From the NCBI GenBank assembly GCA_963772335.1, contig CAVYXF010000015.1, forward strand, positions 186,001 through 250,000: a DNA stretch of 64,000 nt, given 5' to 3'. Below, one piece after another: positions 17,857 to 26,782 of the stretch. The DNA is from CAVYXF01 sp963772335 (GTDB lineage Bacteria > Pseudomonadota > Alphaproteobacteria > Rhizobiales > Rhodomicrobiaceae). The number at the start of each line of letters is the position of its first letter. Position 1 is the stretch's first letter. Below the pieces are notes generated by a model. That model did no database searches. It was not told where the DNA came from and saw only the letters and a program-made list of their open reading frames with translations. The position numbers were made by a program, and so were the translations under genes.

Positions 17857-18991
17857 GAGACCTGTGCGCGGTTCGCGCAGGCTTCTGATGTGCATCTGAT
17901 TTCAGTTTTCGTGGGCTCCTGCGGTTTAGCAGGATATGGCTGCATGGCAGCCCCAAGCCGTTCCGCGTTGCCGTGATTATCGAACCGCGGCGATCGCCAG
18001 ACCACGTTTGAGGTTATAGGCGATGGCGGTGAGACGGACCTGAACGGCGGCCTTTGCCAGTCCTGACCATCGCATGCGACGAAGGCCATAGCTTCGCTTC
18101 CATGTGCCGAAGATTTTCTCGATCCGGCCTCGTATGCGATGGATGGGCCGGTTCCAGGCCTCGAGGCGGGCCAGGGCTTCGGTCGCGCCGTGTCCCCACA
18201 TGCCCGTCGCCACGACGCGCGGCGTGCCGCCTTTGGCGCGGACGGCGTCACCGAAATGATGGCCCCGATAGGCGCTGTCAGCAAACACCTCGCCGGGATC
18301 GTCCGGCAGCACATCCGGACCGGCCTTGCCATCATTGACATTGGCGGGCGTGACGGCGACCTCCTCCACCAGGCCAGTCTCGGCATCGGCGCCGACATGG
18401 GCTTTGAAGCCGTGAACCGCTGGTTTGCCCTTGTGCTTGACCCAATGCGCATCGCCGTCATTTTCGCTGGCGGATGCGATGATCGTGGCATCGACAAGCG
18501 TGCCGGTCTTGACCCGAACCGCCTTGGCTTTGAGCTGGCCGGTGACCTCCTCGAACAGAGATTTGTCCAGCCCATGCGCAATAAGCGTCTTCCGGAAGCG
18601 CACGAAGGCCGTACGCTCCGGCGTCGGCTCCGAAGCCGAAAACCCGCAGAACCGCCGAAACGACGCCCGGTCATCCAGGGCTTCGGCAAGCTTGACATCG
18701 GAGAGGTCGTGCCAGACGGCAATGAGCATCGCCTTGAACAGAACCAGCGGCGGCCAAGACGGCTCGCCCTTTGCGGCGCAAGGGATCACGCCAAGCCGCC
18801 TCTCAACCGGAACCCAGTCGATCAGCGTCACCAGATCGTCAAGACAGCTATGTCGTCCGCCGCGCTCGGTAACAAACCCTAGTGTTTCCTGGCCAATCCG
18901 ACGACGACCCATCTTGCACCTCGATCCATTCAGCGAATCGAGGAAATCAAAAACAAACTGCCTCGTCCAGAACTACCCGCGCACAGGTCTC
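17857..18991 (-). mobile_element. IS5-family insertion sequence
   Basis: The element is about 1135 bases. Perfect 15-base terminal inverted repeats begin GAGACCTGTGCGCGG (17857-17871) and end with its complement (18977-18991). Both ends are flanked by the direct repeat CTTAC (17852-17856 and 18992-18996), the footprint of a 5-bp target duplication. A single intact transposase gene occupies the minus strand. The matching ends and duplication suggest a fairly recent insertion, between the exopolysaccharide operon and the aldehyde oxidoreductase genes. Confidence 0.9.
17977..18912 (-). CDS. IS5-family transposase
   Basis: The product is 311 residues with an N-terminal DUF772-type region (CLDDLVTLIDWVPVE, MLIAVWHDLSDVKLAEAL) and a DDE catalytic domain: Asp in TLVDATIIAS, Asp in VFADSAYRG, Glu in RGRIEKIFGTWKR with the following YGLRRMRWSG. 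All three acidic residues are present and the frame is uninterrupted, so the enzyme looks functional. It lies entirely within the inverted repeats. Confidence 0.95.
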   Translation of the reverse strand: MGRRRIGQETLGFVTERGGRHSCLDDLVTLIDWVPVERRLGVIPCAAKGEPSWPPLVLFKAMLIAVWHDLSDVKLAEALDDRASFRRFCGFSASEPTPERTAFVRFRKTLIAHGLDKSLFEEVTGQLKAKAVRVKTGTLVDATIIASASENDGDAHWVKHKGKPAVHGFKAHVGADAETGLVEEVAVTPANVNDGKAGPDVLPDDPGEVFADSAYRGHHFGDAVRAKGGTPRVVATGMWGHGATEALARLEAWNRPIHRIRGRIEKIFGTWKRSYGLRRMRWSGLAKAAVQVRLTAIAYNLKRGLAIAAVR

Positions 18992-19159
18992 CTTACGGCG
19001 TGATCGGATCAGATGGAAGCGAGCATGCGTCGCTTCCGCGTAGGGACGAACTCCCCACGCAATTGAGGGCGCGGTGTCAAGAGCCTGCGCGCGTTCCGCT
19101 CTGCTCGGGCTCAGTGACACCGCTTACCGCAAATCGGTCGGTCCCGCTATCGAGGGCTA

Positions 19160-21310
19160 CTAAGACCTGCGCGACGCATCTGCGAGCCCGTCGAGAATAT
19201 GATGCGGCAGGATCGGAACCTCACGTACCCGCACACCGACTGCATCATAGATCGCATTGGCGACCGCGGCCGCGACGCCCGTGCCGCCGAGTTCGCCGAT
19301 ACCCCTTGCACCGATCGGGCTGGCATGCGGATCGAACTCGTCGATGAAACCGACGTCGATATCCGAGGGAATGTCGGCGCTGACCGGCACCGCGACATTC
19401 GACAGGTTCTTCGCGAGGAAGCGCGCGGCCGTCGGCTCGACGATCGAAGCCTCCATTGTCGCTTTGCCCCACTCCCAGGTGATCGAACCGATCATCTGGC
19501 TGCGCGCCGTCAGTGGATTGATGATCCGCCCGGCCGAATAGCGCGCCACGACCCGGCGCAATCGGATGAGGCCCAGGTCCTTATCGACGCCTATTTCGAC
19601 GAAGTTCGCCCCCCAGGTCTGCATGGCGTAAGGCGTGCCCGAGCCGTTCATGCTCATGGGTGCATCGCCGAAGGCGAACTTGCCCTCGCCGGTTACCTCC
19701 AAGACATTCGCGACGCGCATGAGAGCGGCGAGATCGAGCGGACCTTGAGCCGCCGCGCCGTAAGCACGGAGCTTCTCGCGTGCATCGAGCGCCGCCGTCT
19801 GCACGGCGCCGCCTGTTCCCAAAGTTTGAGAGCTGCCATAAACCGGTCCGGCCGGCGGATAGCGGGTATCGCCCCAACGGACTGTCACATTGTCGGGATC
19901 GGTGCCGAGCGCCTCGGCGGCGAGCAGCGCGAAAACGGTCTGATTGCCGGTGCCGATGTCGTTGGAGCTGGCCTCGACGATCACGCCGCCGTCGCCGCCG
20001 ACGCGCACCCGCGCTTCGCCGGGGAACCGGGCGCAGAAGGTGCTCGCCATCGACATGCCGCGACCAAGCGTCCAGACGCCGTCCTGCTTCGGCCATTCGT
20101 GGCGCTTGCGCCAGCCGAACACCTCGGCCGCCTCGGCATAGGCTTCCTTGAGCTTGTTCGACGACCAGGGCTTGTCGTCGAATGGCTCTCTTTCGGCGAA
20201 GTTTTTCAGGCGTAGATCGAGCGGATCGATGCCGAGCTTGATCGCCAGCTCGTCCATCGCGCTCTCCAACGCCCAGCTTCCCGGACCTTCGATCGGTGAG
20301 CGCATCGGTGTCGACTGCACCAGGTTGATCCGCTCGATATGCTGGTCGACCTCGATATTCGGGCAAGCATAGAAGGTGCGCGTTGCCGTCGCCGGCGCTT
20401 CGAACTGCGTGTCGCTGATGGCGCTGGTGTTGATCGCTTCGTGCCGCATCGCCGTCAGCATGCCATCTTTGGTGGCGCCCAGCGTCACGGTCTGGCGGCA
20501 TTCAGGCTGATGGCCGACCATCGAATACTGCTGCGCGCGCGTGAGTTGGAGCCGCACGGGACGGCCCATCACCTTCGCGGCGGCGGCGGCGAGGACCTCA
20601 TGCGGCCAGCAATAGCCCTTGCTGCCGAATCCGCCACCGGTATGGGGCGAGATGATCCGGATGTTCTCTTTCGGCATATCGAATGCCGTGCTGATGACCT
20701 GAACCGGGTTCCAGCTCATCTGCGTCGCGTCGTAAAGCGTGAGCTGCTCGCCCTCCCATACCGCGACTGACGCCGAGGTCTCCATTGGATTGTGGTTGCG
20801 CGTCGGCTGGAACCAGCTTTCGGTCACCGTGACATCCGCCGCGGCGAGCCCTTTCGCAATGTCGCCCTTGGTTTCGTGAGCCTCGAAAAACTGCTTGCCA
20901 GGTGGGCGCTCGAGCTTGCCCTTGCCCGGCAGAAGCGGCGTGCTTTCTTCGACGGTGACGTCGACCAGCGCTGCCGCTTCCTCGGCTGCCTCAAGTGTCT
21001 CTGCAAGAACGATGGCGACCGTCTGGCCCTCCCACTCGATAACGTCTGTTGTCAAAGGCAGATGCGTAATCGCCGCCGGCATCCCGATTTTCTGGAGCCG
21101 GGGCATATCGGCCTGGGTGAGGATGCGGACGACGCCTTCCACAGTCGCGGCATCAGTCGTGTCGATCTTCGTTACGCGTCCGGCTGCAACGGGTGAGCCA
21201 ACCAGCACCGCATGGAGAGCACCGGCTGGATAGACGTCTGCTGCATATTTCGCTGCGCCCGTAACCTTGAGTGGCGCTTCGACGCGGGTTTTCGCTTGTC
21301 CAACGCTCAT
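19160..21310 (-). CDS. paoC: Periplasmic aldehyde oxidoreductase, molybdenum-binding subunit
   Basis: The product is 716 residues of the xanthine-oxidase family and binds the molybdopterin cytosine dinucleotide cofactor that oxidises aldehydes to carboxylates. Visible signatures are ARAQQYSMVGHQPECRQ, HTGGGFGSKGYCWPHE (substrate channel/Moco loop), IGTGNQTVFALLAAEALG and GARGIGELGGTG, which carries the catalytic Glu. Length fits PaoC (about 730) rather than true xanthine dehydrogenase. Its ATG overlaps the stop of paoB (ATGA). The MCD-insertion chaperone paoD/xdhC is not in the window. Confidence 0.9.
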   Translation of the reverse strand: MSVGQAKTRVEAPLKVTGAAKYAADVYPAGALHAVLVGSPVAAGRVTKIDTTDAATVEGVVRILTQADMPRLQKIGMPAAITHLPLTTDVIEWEGQTVAIVLAETLEAAEEAAALVDVTVEESTPLLPGKGKLERPPGKQFFEAHETKGDIAKGLAAADVTVTESWFQPTRNHNPMETSASVAVWEGEQLTLYDATQMSWNPVQVISTAFDMPKENIRIISPHTGGGFGSKGYCWPHEVLAAAAAKVMGRPVRLQLTRAQQYSMVGHQPECRQTVTLGATKDGMLTAMRHEAINTSAISDTQFEAPATATRTFYACPNIEVDQHIERINLVQSTPMRSPIEGPGSWALESAMDELAIKLGIDPLDLRLKNFAEREPFDDKPWSSNKLKEAYAEAAEVFGWRKRHEWPKQDGVWTLGRGMSMASTFCARFPGEARVRVGGDGGVIVEASSNDIGTGNQTVFALLAAEALGTDPDNVTVRWGDTRYPPAGPVYGSSQTLGTGGAVQTAALDAREKLRAYGAAAQGPLDLAALMRVANVLEVTGEGKFAFGDAPMSMNGSGTPYAMQTWGANFVEIGVDKDLGLIRLRRVVARYSAGRIINPLTARSQMIGSITWEWGKATMEASIVEPTAARFLAKNLSNVAVPVSADIPSDIDVGFIDEFDPHASPIGARGIGELGGTGVAAAVANAIYDAVGVRVREVPILPHHILDGLADASRRS

Positions 21311-22341
21311 AGCACGCCTCCCGCATTGACGATCGCGCGCGCCGCGGCGCCCGCCGACATTGCCAGCTTGTATTGGTTATGCTCGAGCGGCCGTGCTTCT
21401 CTAAGACTCTCCCGCAGGATCGGCAGCACCGCATCTCGCTCCGGCGGCTGCCCGACGAGGCGCGCCTCCGCGGAAGCAAGACGCCAGGGCTTTTGCGCGA
21501 CCGACCCGAGCGCGATCGAGGCTCGCGTGATCCGCCCGCCTTCGATGCCGAGTACCGCCGCGGCCGAAACCAGCGCATATTCATAGCTGGCGCGCTCCCG
21601 GACCTTCACATAAGCCGAGCGCTCGCCGCTCCGGACGGCCAAGTGATAAGCCGTAATCACCTCTCCCGGCCGGAGCCGCGTTTCGATCCGCGCCGCATTC
21701 TCCGCCCGTTCGCGGATGCGGCCGGCCGAGATTTCCGCCGCGGCCTCCTCCTGCGTCAGGAACAACTCTGCGATCGGCAATTGTCGCCTGCCGCTCGAAC
21801 TGGTGAGTTCGACCTCTGCACCCAGCGCAGCGAGCGCCACGAGCGGGTCCGAGGGGTGCGTCGCGACGCAGGCGTCGCTCCACCCGAAAATGGCGTGGCG
21901 ATCGTTGAGGCCATTCCGCGCGGCACAGCCGGTGCCAGGCTCGCGCTTGTTGCAGCCCCATGGAAGCGGCGCTTCGGCGCGGAAATAGGTGCAGCGCGTC
22001 TTTTGCAGGACGTTGCCGCCAATCGTTGCGCGGTTGCGAATCTGGGGCGATGCCGCGGCCAGACATGCCTCGCTCAGTACGGTCGCATGCTCCTTTACCT
22101 GCGGGTGCTCGCCGATCTCGCCGAGCGTTGCGAGCGCGCCGATCGTGAGGCTATCACCGCTCACCTCGATCCGGTTCAGCCCCATCAAGCGGCCGATGTC
22201 GATGACCTCCTGCGGCGCCGCGATCCCTAGCCGGAACCAGTTTAAAAGCTCGGTGCCGCCGGCGATCAGCATGGTGCTTGCGCCATCGGACGCGAAGGCT
22301 TGCTCGAGACGCTCCGCGGCGCTGTAGCCGAAATTTTGCAT
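21307..22341 (-). CDS. paoB: Periplasmic aldehyde oxidoreductase, FAD-binding subunit
   Basis: The product is 344 residues with the FAD-binding fold of the CO-dehydrogenase medium-chain type (LIAGGTELLNWFRLG, ATIGGNVLQKTRC). A distinctive Cys-rich insertion (TRCTYFRAEAPLPWGCNKRE, PGTGCAARNG, SDACVATHPSDP) matches the extra [4Fe-4S] cluster insert of E. coli PaoB and separates it from ordinary xanthine dehydrogenase FAD subunits. It sits between paoA (3-base gap) and paoC (4-base overlap). Confidence 0.9.
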   Translation of the reverse strand: MQNFGYSAAERLEQAFASDGASTMLIAGGTELLNWFRLGIAAPQEVIDIGRLMGLNRIEVSGDSLTIGALATLGEIGEHPQVKEHATVLSEACLAAASPQIRNRATIGGNVLQKTRCTYFRAEAPLPWGCNKREPGTGCAARNGLNDRHAIFGWSDACVATHPSDPLVALAALGAEVELTSSSGRRQLPIAELFLTQEEAAAEISAGRIRERAENAARIETRLRPGEVITAYHLAVRSGERSAYVKVRERASYEYALVSAAAVLGIEGGRITRASIALGSVAQKPWRLASAEARLVGQPPERDAVLPILRESLREARPLEHNQYKLAMSAGAAARAIVNAGGVL

Positions 22342-22344
22342 CGC

Positions 22345-22941
22345 TCAGCCCTCCAGCTTGCCGGCGGCGTCAAGCACGGCGGCTCTGATTTGCGGATAGG
22401 CTGCGCAGCGGCAGATATTGCCGCTCATCCACTCGCGAACCTGGTCCTCGCTGCCGGCATGACCTTCCTCGATACAGGCGATGGCGGAGAGGATCTGTCC
22501 GGGGGTACAGTAGCCGCATTGGAACGCGTCGTGCTTGACGAACGCGGCCTGGACCGGGTGCAGCTCGCCGCCTTCGGCAATCCCCTCGATGGTGGTGATT
22601 TCGCGCCCCTCACACTGCACCGCAAGTGTCAGGCAGCTATTCATCCGCTTGCCGTCCACGAGCACCGTGCAGGTCCCACAGGCGCCCTCGTTGCACCCTT
22701 TCTTTGTGCCGGTGAGCTGAAGACGGTCGCGTAGATAATCGAGCAGCGTGACGCGGGGCTCAATCTGAGCGGCGACTGCCGTTCCGTTCACGGTGAGGTT
22801 GACCGTTGCGGTGCGAGGCGGCAAAGGCGCCGCCCCGGTCGGCGTAGGTGCACTGCCCGAAGCCGCGCCAGTAGCGCTTGAGGCGATCATACAGTCGCGT
22901 CGGGAGAGGTGGAAATCGCCGGGTTCGGAATTTGTGGACAT
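22345..22941 (-). CDS. paoA: Periplasmic aldehyde oxidoreductase, 2Fe-2S subunit
   Basis: The product is 198 residues with two [2Fe-2S] clusters: plant-ferredoxin type (CNEGACGTC ... CLTLAVQC) and helical type (CGYCTPGQ ... CRCAAYPQ). The N-terminus has a twin-arginine motif (LSRRDCMIASS) followed by a modestly hydrophobic stretch, as expected for Tat export of the whole assembled PaoABC trimer, since only this subunit carries the signal. It is the first gene of the operon and is divergent from the GlxA-type regulator gene across 22942-23180. Confidence 0.9.
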   Translation of the reverse strand: MSTNSEPGDFHLSRRDCMIASSATGAASGSAPTPTGAAPLPPRTATVNLTVNGTAVAAQIEPRVTLLDYLRDRLQLTGTKKGCNEGACGTCTVLVDGKRMNSCLTLAVQCEGREITTIEGIAEGGELHPVQAAFVKHDAFQCGYCTPGQILSAIACIEEGHAGSEDQVREWMSGNICRCAAYPQIRAAVLDAAGKLEG

Positions 22942-23180
22942 AGAGAGTTCTCCGCTCTTGCGGGGCGCCCAGTCGGCAGGATCGCTGCCACTGCGCTTCC
23001 ATTGACGTTATCCTATTGAGCGTTCGGCCTCCGGGACAATGACGGAGTTCGGGCTGTTTTCTGCCAATGGCTGAACGTCATTTCGCGGAAAACGCCGTTC
23101 ACCAAATTGTTCCGCACGTGGCAGCATCGCCGTGAAGCTCGGACTTCCTGCCAACCATCGGTTCGGTATAATAGCCACCC

Positions 23181-24182
23181 ATGGACATGGCAGTTCACAA
23201 GCCGATCAAAGTGCTGGTCCTCGCCTATCCGGGCGTGTCGCTCCTCGATCTCGGCGGCCCGCTCGAAACGCTTTGCGCCGCCTCCTTGCATCCGCAAATG
23301 CAGCACCGCAGGCCGGCTTACGACTGCACAGTCGTCTCCATCGACGGTGGCCCGGTGACGACGTCGGACGGCGTTGCGCTGGTGACAGAACCGGTTTCCG
23401 CCTTCGATAGGGTGGCCGCCGACACGCTGATTGTCCCTGGCGCGTTCACTGTCGAGGAGGTCATCGCCGATCCAGCGCTGATTGAATGGCTGCGCCACGC
23501 TGCCGTGCGCTTTCGGCGTATTTGCTCCGTATGCGCCGGCAGCTTTCTCCTCGCTGAAGCGGGCTTGCTCGACGGCAAACGGGCAACCACTCACTGGCTG
23601 CATCGCCACAGGCTCGCGCGTGAGCATGAGAGCATCGCCGTGGAGCAGGACGCGATCTTCGTCCGGGACGGGTCCGTCTGGTGCTCGGCCGGGGTGACGA
23701 CCGGCATCGACATGGCGCTGGCGCTGGTCGAGGAGGATTGCGGGCGGGCGATCGCCTTGCACGTCGCCCGGATTCTGGTCGTCTACCTGAAGCGCAGCGG
23801 CGGCCAGTCGCAGTACAGCGCGCTTCTTGCCGCCCAGGTCGCGGCAAGCGATGATCGCTTTGACCAGCTCGACCGCTGGATCTTGGAGAACCTGACCGAA
23901 GATCTTCGGATCGAGCGGCTTGCCGAGCGCGTCGGCATGAGCCCGCGCAATTTCGCGCGCGTCTACCGTCAGGAGCGGGGACGCACGCCGGCGAAGGTCG
24001 TCGAAACCCTGCGGATCGACGCGGCGCGCCGGATGCTGGAGGAAACCCGCCACCGCATACCGGACATCGCGCTCCGGTGCGGCTTTGGCGACGAGAGCGC
24101 GATGCGAAGCGCCTTCACCAGGCAGATGGGTATCTCTCCCCGTGATTACCGAGAGCGCTTCGCGGTGTACGCACGCGAATGA
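23181..24182 (+). CDS. GlxA-family transcriptional regulator (DJ-1/PfpI-like plus AraC HTH)
   Basis: The product is 333 residues. Residues 8-190 form a DJ-1/PfpI amidase-like domain (VLVLAYPGVSLLDLGGP, ICSVCAGSFLLAEAGLL with the nucleophile-elbow Cys). Residues 225-330 are an AraC-type double helix-turn-helix (RIERLAERVGMSPRNFARVY, ALRCGFGDESAMRSAF). The pairing is the GlxA family. Being divergent from paoABC it is the natural candidate regulator of that operon, probably sensing an aldehyde or derived metabolite; this is inference from position. Confidence 0.88.
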   Translation: MDMAVHKPIKVLVLAYPGVSLLDLGGPLETLCAASLHPQMQHRRPAYDCTVVSIDGGPVTTSDGVALVTEPVSAFDRVAADTLIVPGAFTVEEVIADPALIEWLRHAAVRFRRICSVCAGSFLLAEAGLLDGKRATTHWLHRHRLAREHESIAVEQDAIFVRDGSVWCSAGVTTGIDMALALVEEDCGRAIALHVARILVVYLKRSGGQSQYSALLAAQVAASDDRFDQLDRWILENLTEDLRIERLAERVGMSPRNFARVYRQERGRTPAKVVETLRIDAARRMLEETRHRIPDIALRCGFGDESAMRSAFTRQMGISPRDYRERFAVYARE

Positions 24183-24215
24183 TGGTCTAACGCTCAAGCG
24201 CTTCCCATCAATGAT

Positions 24216-25097
24216 TTAGGTCGTCTCTTTGAGGGTGCCCCGGGGGTCATAAGCGTGGCTGCCCCGCCATTTCTCGATGAACTCGGTAAGCGAGGGATCG
24301 AGCCGCTGGGGCAGCACGATCCGCAGCTTCACCAGCTGATCGCCGAGATTGCCGCTCTGCGCGTTTTTCACGCCTTTGCCGCGCAGCCTCAAGAGCTGGC
24401 CGCTGGATGCGCCCTTCGGGATGGTCAGCGCCACGCGCCCGTCGATGGTCGGCGCCTCGACCCTGCCGCCCAGAATCGCCTCGTCGATGGTGATCGGCAG
24501 ATCCAGGATGATGTCATCACCTTCGCGTTCGAAATAGGGATGGGAGCGGATCTTCAATTCAATCAGCGCATCGCCGGCCGCGCCGCGTCCGACACCCGGA
24601 CCGCCTTTGCTCTTGAGGCGCAGCACTTGCCCCTGGATCACGCCAGAAGGCACATTGATGTCGAGCGTTTCGCCCTCCGGGAGCAGCACGCGTTTCTTGA
24701 CGCCGTTCACTGCCTCGAGGAAATCGATCTCGAGGTGATAACGGTAGTCCATGCCGCGCATGTTGAAGCCGCCGCCCGCTGCGCGGCCGAACATGTCGCC
24801 GAAAATATCGCCGAAATCGTCGGCTGGCTTATAGCGGCCGTGGCGGCCGTCATTGTAGAAGCCGCCGGTCTCGCGTCCGCTGCCGTCGATCTGCCCGGCG
24901 TCGTATTTCTTGCGCTTCTCGGGATCGCCTAGAATGTCGAAAGCGGCGGAGACGCGCTTGAATTTCTCCTCGGCAGGCTTATTGCCGGGATTGCGATCGG
25001 GATGAAATTCTTTGGCGAGTTTGCGATAGGCGCCGCGAATCTCGTCGTGGCTGGCTCCCGGGGCGACGCCTAAAGTTCGATAGAGTTCCTGATCCAT
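24216..25097 (-). CDS. DnaJ-class chaperone (CbpA-like, type II)
   Basis: The product is 293 residues with an N-terminal J domain (residues 4-68, HPD tripeptide in KEFHPDRNPG), a Gly/Phe-rich linker (DDFGDIFGDMFGRAAGGGF), and two C-terminal substrate-binding beta domains (INVPSGVIQGQVLRLKSKG, LTIPKGASSGQLLRLRGKG). The Zn-finger cluster of DnaJ itself is absent, so this is the CbpA/DnaJ-C type cochaperone for DnaK. It is convergent with the GlxA-type regulator gene. Confidence 0.9.
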   Translation of the reverse strand: MDQELYRTLGVAPGASHDEIRGAYRKLAKEFHPDRNPGNKPAEEKFKRVSAAFDILGDPEKRKKYDAGQIDGSGRETGGFYNDGRHGRYKPADDFGDIFGDMFGRAAGGGFNMRGMDYRYHLEIDFLEAVNGVKKRVLLPEGETLDINVPSGVIQGQVLRLKSKGGPGVGRGAAGDALIELKIRSHPYFEREGDDIILDLPITIDEAILGGRVEAPTIDGRVALTIPKGASSGQLLRLRGKGVKNAQSGNLGDQLVKLRIVLPQRLDPSLTEFIEKWRGSHAYDPRGTLKETT

Positions 25098-25230
25098 GTT
25101 CCCCGCAACTCATCCTGCGCAGGCGGAAATTACTGTAAGGTGAATGGGGCACAAGCGCGAACACCTGCCGAATTGCAGCAGCCGCGCTGAGTAGCCCACA
25201 TGATTCAACTGCATTATCGGCACGAAGCCC

Positions 25231-26775
25231 TCACACGCCGGAGGCAACCACAGGCGAGGGCAGCGGCGATCCGGCTCTCACGTCCAGCTCGCATCCCAGA
25301 AACTGGGTCAGCACTTTCATCCGCCTGCGAAGAGCCTCACCGTCGAGGGCGCCGAAGCTTTCCGACAAGTGTAGCACCAGTTTGCCTTTTTGGTACTCCA
25401 GAGGTGTTTTGTCGAGAACGCCGGGCAGGCATGCCGAGAGTTTGCTCGCGGCACGGGCGGCAATGCCGATCAGCTGCGCCCGCTTATGCCAATCCCGGCC
25501 GACAAGCTTGCGCAAAGCGGGGCTGAAATCGCCGGACAGGTAGGTCTCATGCACGTAATAGACCGCGAGCGCCAGAAAGCTGCGGCCGGGATGGTCGATG
25601 CCGACGAAAGAAGACTGCGCGATCAGCCCCAGCACCTTGTCGCCGCGGTAATCGGGATGGCCGCGCCAGCCGACATCGCTGAGCAGACAGGCGGCCAGGC
25701 GCAAGCGGCGCTCTTCGGCGGATTCCATCAAGCCCGAAGCCCGAAACAGCGGCTCCATCCAGTGAAACAGCTCAAAGCCATAGGCGAGCGACCGGGCGCG
25801 CCGGCCGGCCATTTCCTCGGCGGCGGCGATCAACGGATCGCGTGCCTGTTCGAGGGGTGGTAGAAGCTGATAGAGCAGCCCTTCACGCACACCGAAAGCG
25901 GAGAACACGATTTCGGATGGCCGTATCAGCCTGGCCAGGCGCCGCAGCACCAGAATGCCGTGCGGAAGCATCTCCAGGCGGGCGCCAGAGAGCTTGTTCA
26001 AATTCTTTAGGCTCTGCGGGCGGCTGATCACGGCCTCGGCCAGTGCATCGACCTGTTTCGGCGTCATCGTGTAGTGGTGCACGATGCTCAAGGGATAGTC
26101 CGACTCCAGGATGTGGAGGCGTGCGACTGCCCGCCATGTTCCGCCGATGGCGTAGAACGGGCGGCCGCGGCCACGCTCCAGCCAGGAGATCCCTTGCAGC
26201 TGGCCGTCGATAAAGGCGGCAGCCTTGGTGAAATCGCGCCCGCTAAGATCGATCAGGTTGAGGCTGCCAAGCGGCACCGAAGTCTCGGCGTGGACATCCA
26301 CCCCGGTCAAGTCGATAAGCTCGAGGCTGCCGCCGCCAAGATCGCCCGCAATCCCGTCCGGGGCAACAAAGCCGGCGGCCACGCCGTCCGCGGCGAACTG
26401 GGCTTCCTCGCGTCCGTCGATGATGCGGATCGAGCAGCCGCAGGCGGCTTCGGCCCGCTGAATGAAATCGCGGCCGTTCTGCGCACGGCGCACAGCTTCC
26501 GTCGCGACGGCGAAGGAATGCTGCACGCCCATTTGTCTCTCCAGCGCCCTGAAACGTCGTAGCGCTTCCAGCGCACGCTCCATGGCCTTATCCCCAAGCC
26601 GGCCGGTCGTGCTGACCTTCCGCCCAAGGCCGCTCAGCACCTTCTCGTTGAAAAGCGGCGTTGGGCTGCGGGCTACGCTCTCATAGACGAGCAGGCGAAT
26701 GGAATTGGAACCAATATCGATAACGGCGACAGGACCGGAGAGCGGAGTGGAGAATTTTGGGATCGCGCTGTCCAT
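25231..26775 (-). CDS. ppx: Ppx/GppA exopolyphosphatase family protein
   Basis: The product is 514 residues. The actin-like ASKHA fold is visible in VIDIGSNSIRLLVYE (phosphate 1), VATEAVRRAQNG and GDLGGGSLELIDL (phosphate 2), followed by a helical HD-like C-terminal half. The family hydrolyses terminal phosphate from polyphosphate or the pppGpp gamma phosphate. It follows ppk by 7 bases on the same strand, so synthesis and breakdown of polyphosphate are co-transcribed. GppA activity cannot be excluded from sequence. Confidence 0.9.
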   Translation of the reverse strand: MDSAIPKFSTPLSGPVAVIDIGSNSIRLLVYESVARSPTPLFNEKVLSGLGRKVSTTGRLGDKAMERALEALRRFRALERQMGVQHSFAVATEAVRRAQNGRDFIQRAEAACGCSIRIIDGREEAQFAADGVAAGFVAPDGIAGDLGGGSLELIDLTGVDVHAETSVPLGSLNLIDLSGRDFTKAAAFIDGQLQGISWLERGRGRPFYAIGGTWRAVARLHILESDYPLSIVHHYTMTPKQVDALAEAVISRPQSLKNLNKLSGARLEMLPHGILVLRRLARLIRPSEIVFSAFGVREGLLYQLLPPLEQARDPLIAAAEEMAGRRARSLAYGFELFHWMEPLFRASGLMESAEERRLRLAACLLSDVGWRGHPDYRGDKVLGLIAQSSFVGIDHPGRSFLALAVYYVHETYLSGDFSPALRKLVGRDWHKRAQLIGIAARAASKLSACLPGVLDKTPLEYQKGKLVLHLSESFGALDGEALRRRMKVLTQFLGCELDVRAGSPLPSPVVASGV

Positions 26776-26782
26776 CCGCCGC

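Noticed and set aside
19160..22941. Xanthine dehydrogenase xdhABC
   Set aside because: The Cys-rich insertion in the FAD subunit and the Tat motif on the 2Fe-2S subunit point to periplasmic aldehyde oxidoreductase instead.
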